64,000 nt of DNA from Biomphalaria glabrata (taxonomy: Eukaryota; Mollusca; Gastropoda; Planorbidae): positions 32,340,645-32,404,644 of the forward strand of contig NC_074720.1 of assembly GCF_947242115.1 (NCBI RefSeq). Direction: 5' to 3'. Below the pieces are notes generated by a model that was not told the origin of the DNA, did no database searches, and was given only the letters and a program-made list of their open reading frames with translations. The position numbers and the translations under genes were made by a program. Of the stretch, positions 60,628 to 64,000 are shown piece after piece (position 1 is the first letter of the stretch; every line of letters starts with the position of its first letter).

Positions 60628-61687
60628 TCTCCACCAACCGACAAAACATTCAACGCTTTCATCCCCCTTCCCCCTTGGTGTCGCCCAACGACCCCAACGA
60701 CTTGAAATTATTAGATCCTAATGCCACTAAGCAAAGCCGTTCATCTAACGACCTTCAAATCCTAGCTCTGGAGACCATTAATGCCTTCAAGCCCAGTGCT
60801 ATTTTTGCATACACTGATGGGTCGGCATCAATAGATTCTGGAAGAGCAGGCTATGGAGCCTACATCGACTTTCTTGGCTCTTATACAGTCCAAATCTTTG
60901 GACCATGTGGTAGTGTTTGCAGTTTTGATGCGGAGACCATGGCAGTCTGTAAAGCCTTAAAAGTCATTGACTCTCAACTCGGCGAGGGACATTTGAGGGC
61001 AACACAGATTGTTGTGGTCACTGACTCAAAATCTGTACTACAGGCTTTGCAAAGCCCCGGACCATGGCCCCCCAATATCAACACTGTCATCATGGCTTCA
61101 CATAACATTAAACAACGTTATGGCACCCCTGTAATTATGTAGTGGGTACCGATTCACATAGGTGTGAATGGCAACACAATTGCAGACTCTTTGGCCCACC
61201 AGGGAGGGCAAATTCCACCCACTAATGAGGCTGTAAGCTTTCATCAAGCCCTGGCTATAATACAAAAAAACAGAAATGTAAAAGTGTTTTGAGTGCTGGG
61301 ACAAGTCCCAAAAAGCCCGTGGAGTCTGGGAGCCCTGACCGCACTTCACCAGTGGTGGAGGCTGTCCAGGCCTGAGCAAGCTATTATAGTACAGTGCAGG
61401 ACAGCCCACTGTCCTGTTGGCTCATATTTCTCGCGGCTGTGGCCAAATTTTTATTCACGGTGCCCCCGCTGCGGGGAAGAAGAGGAAACCGTGCCTCATA
61501 TCCTGTTTGACTGCCCCAGACTTGCTGATCTCCGTCTCGACAGGTCTGGGAAACCCAAAATTCTCGACCTGTGTGGCGACATTCATGCACTACGCAAGAC
61601 AGCAGGGTTTCTGTCCAGGGATTTTGCAAGAGAGGATTCGAGCCTCTCAAGCCCTCAATATAATGGAGTTTGATGATGATGATGATG
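60628..61687 (+). mobile_element. I-clade-like LINE, 5'-truncated, inside minisatellite
   Basis: A 12-bp target duplication, attaccgtagct, flanks it (60616-60627 and 61688-61699); the duplicated bases belong to the host minisatellite. The 3' end is a (gat)n tail, as in I-group LINEs. Translation gives an RNase H domain: AYTDGSASIDSGRAGYG (first Asp), FDAETMAVCKAL (Glu), VVVTDSKSVLQAL (Asp) and WVPIHIGVNGN...ADSLAH (His/Asp), followed by a Cys-rich C-terminus (CPRCGEEEETVPHILFDCP). An in-frame stop just before WVPIH and another near 61291 show that it is inactive. Related to the RNase H-bearing I/Nimb elements known from snails, by domain layout only. Confidence 0.88.
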
Positions 61688-61699
61688 ATTACCGTAGCT

Positions 61700-61939
61700 A
61701 AATGGGGTTTTGAATTTAAAAAACACAAAAAAAACTCCAGAGATTTTTTAGTTTAAAACCCCTCAACAGATGATTTTGACGATAAAACTTCCATTTTCGA
61801 TATAAAATCTAAAGCGAAACACATGCATGTAATTCAAAGAGCGTAATCAAGAGAGGTTACACATTTCTACCAGTGGATGGGCTCCATTAATAAAGTGTGA
61901 ATAGTCTTCTGCGGAAATTGAAAAACACTAAATGTGTCT
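61700..61939 (+). repeat. Degenerate GCGTAGCC minisatellite (right of LINE)
   Basis: Continuation of 60034-60615, split by the LINE insertion. Confidence 0.7.
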
Positions 61940-62084
61940 CAACAAAGATGGCTAAGACAGATTTTAGGAGTCAGTCATAGAGATCGGGTCTAAATCAAAG
62001 AAAGCAAATGCCGAACAGGGAGTCAACCCCTTAGTAAGGTTGTGACAGAGCGTCGCATGAGGTTTGAAATTTGAAAGTTTGAAA
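61940..62084 (+). mobile_element. LINE 3'-terminal ORF fragment
   Basis: Matches 8485-8600 (ctaaatgt, gatggctaag, aggagtcagt, gttgtgacagagcgtcgcat) and then stops. Decayed tail of the same composite element. Confidence 0.65.
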
Positions 62085-62163
62085 TTATGCTTATCCATAC
62101 CTAGACTAGGCCCCGTGAAATCCGCTTCGCGTAAGGCCCCGCAACTGCTAGGGCCGGCCTTGT
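62085..62163. mobile_element. hAT element right-end fragment
   Basis: attatgcttatccatacc, gactaggccccgtgaaatcc and ctagggccggccttg match the right end of the hAT element at 25444-25854. Confidence 0.75.
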
Positions 62164-62766
62164 AAAGGGTTATTCTCTTTTCCTTACGTTAAACAGATGC
62201 CGGATTTTTCATATCTACTCTAGTTTACGAGATCTAAAAGGGTCGGACATTTTACACAAAACTAATAGCATCTATTCCCATTTTGAGGGCGCTAAAAAAT
62301 GATTTTATTAGCTTTTTTCGGAATAGGAAATATTCTAAAATGACATTAATATGTAAATTAGACTGCTCTAGATTTAACTCTAATTTGAAACAAACATGCA
62401 AAGATCAACCATTAAATGATTTCTGGTCAAGTATGTATTAAGAGTTCCGCAATACACTATAAATTAAGTAACAACATATCATTTAGAATCTGGTTTGATT
62501 ATTATTCTTGTTAATTTTAACAATAGGAACTAATCTAATCTAAAAATATTCAAAGTGTTGAGCTCAATGTTCCGAATGTGCAAAGTATTCCATTAGAGAA
62601 AAGGTTTGGGAAACACTGGTCTACGACAATGAATAATTGTTAACGTTGATTTGAGAACGTTTGTGTGAAAATGACATGATTAAACGTTTTACCAGACAAA
62701 CATACAGATAGACAGACAGACAGAGAAATTGATTTATGTAAAGCTTTGTATTAAAGCCTATACTAT
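62164..62766. other. AT-rich intergenic, nothing recognised
   Basis: No gene, repeat family or regulatory signal could be supported here. Confidence 0.4.
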
Positions 62767-62912
62767 CCCCCAACTAATGCCAGGCATCTACTGGAGTTTA
62801 GAGTTCTCAGAGGAGCACTAATGATCCGGAATTAAAAATCAAAATCTTCCCCAGGATTCGAATCCAAAACTCCAATGCAGAAACCAGGTGCTTTATTACT
62901 CAGCCATAGAAA
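62767..62912 (-). mobile_element. SINE family 1, minus strand
   Basis: On the minus strand: atggctgagtaataaagcac, ggattcgaatcctggggaag (B box), and atgcctggcattagttgggg. Truncated after the middle part. Confidence 0.75.
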
Positions 62913-62999
62913 TTCCAACATGTATAAAATACTAACATGTATATAGTATTTTCTCTGATATAAACTGTCTTATATAAACTCCCAGCCAAATTCCCGCAA

Positions 63000-63300
63000 A
63001 CACACACACTCACAAATTGTTTAGTCCTAGTTTACTTTGATACTCTGTAAACACAAACAAATAATTCGCTTGAACAACAAAGAAATCAACATGATAGAGA
63101 CACGGCGTAGACTATCGCGGTGTCCAGAGTAGCCGAACAATAGCTTCATTAGTTGCAGCGCGTCAAAGCGCTATCGGCTCGGCCACTCCTACTGCGGTCA
63201 TTCTTGTCCAGCCTAAATAAAAACGTGTCAGCTGACCTTAAGTAAACATATGCTGTCCACTTCAAACAATAGATTCACTTAAATTCCTTTGCTGGGCAAA
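63000..63300. repeat. Conserved B-arm element, copy 5
   Basis: gacacggcgtagactatcgc, gcgcgtcaaagcgctatcgg, tgcggtcattcttgtccagc, gtcagctgaccttaagtaaa. In kinase B this block is followed by the start codon within about 350 bases; here a hAT element begins at 63449 and the window ends. Confidence 0.65.
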
Positions 63301-63448
63301 ACTTATGCGACGCTCTATCAGTTATTTATAACTGACTTTGGAAATCCGTCTGAGCCATCTTTGTTTGGCGACATTAAGTCTTTTTACAATTTTGGAATAT
63401 TACTTACATGCTATTGCCTGCTCTTTATAAATGGAGCCCAGCGACTAG

Positions 63449-64000
63449 CACTAGCGGATCCAGAACTTTGGAGTGGGGGGGGCGTTTTTTTTCCAAACCC
63501 TAACCCTAACGCCCAGTAAACCCTAACCCTACGCACAAACGTGCATACAGCGCGCGCGCGCGAACACACACACACACGCACACACATATTATATGTATAT
63601 ATATATGTATATATATAAATATGAGAATAAAAAAAGCAGCATTTCTCAACCTTCGGCGAAAAACAAAACAACTGGGGCAGCGCTATAAGGTTCTCTGGTG
63701 AAGTTCGGGGCGAAGCCCCGACACCATAAGCGTTTTCTTGCTTTTTTCACTGCAGAAACGCATTCTCCTGACAAGTACAGCTCATTATTCATCAATGGAG
63801 TTCGGGGCGAAGCCCCGACGCCATAAGCGTTTTCTTGATTTTTTGACTGCAGATACGCATTCTCCTGACAAGTACAGCTCATTCTTCACAATGTAGTTCG
63901 GGGCGAAGCCCCGACGCTAAAAGCGTTTTCTTGCTTTTTTCACTGCAGAAACGCATTCTCCTGATAAGTACAGCTCATTATTCATCAATGGAGTTCGGGG
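63449..64000. mobile_element. Second hAT element, inverted, cut by window end
   Basis: Starts with cactagcggatccag, the right end of the element at 12077 in reverse. It is followed by telomere-like motifs (63500-63530), CA and TA microsatellites (63555-63620) and at least three reverse-complement 96-bp hairpin units from 63700. The other end and the target duplication are outside the window. Confidence 0.85.

Overview
The window looks like nuclear DNA from an animal, most likely a gastropod mollusc of the freshwater-snail type. The taxon is an inference from the AT-rich base composition, GT-AG introns, AATAAA signals, and the mix of tRNA-derived SINEs, I-clade and Dong-like LINEs, hAT and Mutator-like MITEs and a Ty3/Gypsy fossil; no marker gene fixes it. 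About half the window is transposon or tandem-repeat DNA.

The only convincing protein-coding genes form one expanded family of small, divergent Ser/Thr protein kinases (about 286-289 aa, four coding exons) arranged in a repeating module. Module 1 (about 0.4-24.7 kb) holds kinase A1 (minus, 4333-6958), a broken kinase B (plus, 11529-15411, with a loose first-exon piece at 10449) and kinase C1 (plus, 20758-22787). Module 2 (about 26.2-41.3 kb) holds A2 (minus, 27414-29925), the left arm of B without its kinase, and C2 (plus, 37489-39616). Module 3 (about 45.5-59.8 kb) holds A3 (minus, first exon deleted, 48152-49153), the B left arm again, and C3 (plus, 55884-57891). A further B-type left arm at about 63.0-63.3 kb suggests that the array continues to the right.

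Each A and C kinase has a short conserved upstream region with a CCAAT box. On its other side a small reading frame (51-103 aa, sharing YIRQQTTKVW) runs in the opposite direction. This head-to-head pairing occurs six times, survives even where the kinase has lost exon 1 (A3), and is the least explained structure here. The kinases keep the VIK lysine, the alpha-C glutamate, HRD-K-N, DFG and an APE-like SPE, but have no glycine-rich loop. A tiny fourth exon encoding EQRFI or EQRII and a stop, behind a strong splice acceptor, is preserved in all A and C copies.

Other DNA: a 20-bp satellite at the left edge that appears to have grown out of a LINE reverse-transcriptase sequence; a 2-kb hAT element sitting in the activation segment of kinase B with a perfect 8-bp target duplication; an 851-bp Mutator-like element and a 909-bp solo LTR, each with an unoccupied allele elsewhere in the window; a 5'-truncated I-clade LINE with a 12-bp target duplication; and a Dong/R4-like LINE inside ATT repeats. 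No tRNA, rRNA or CRISPR locus was seen.
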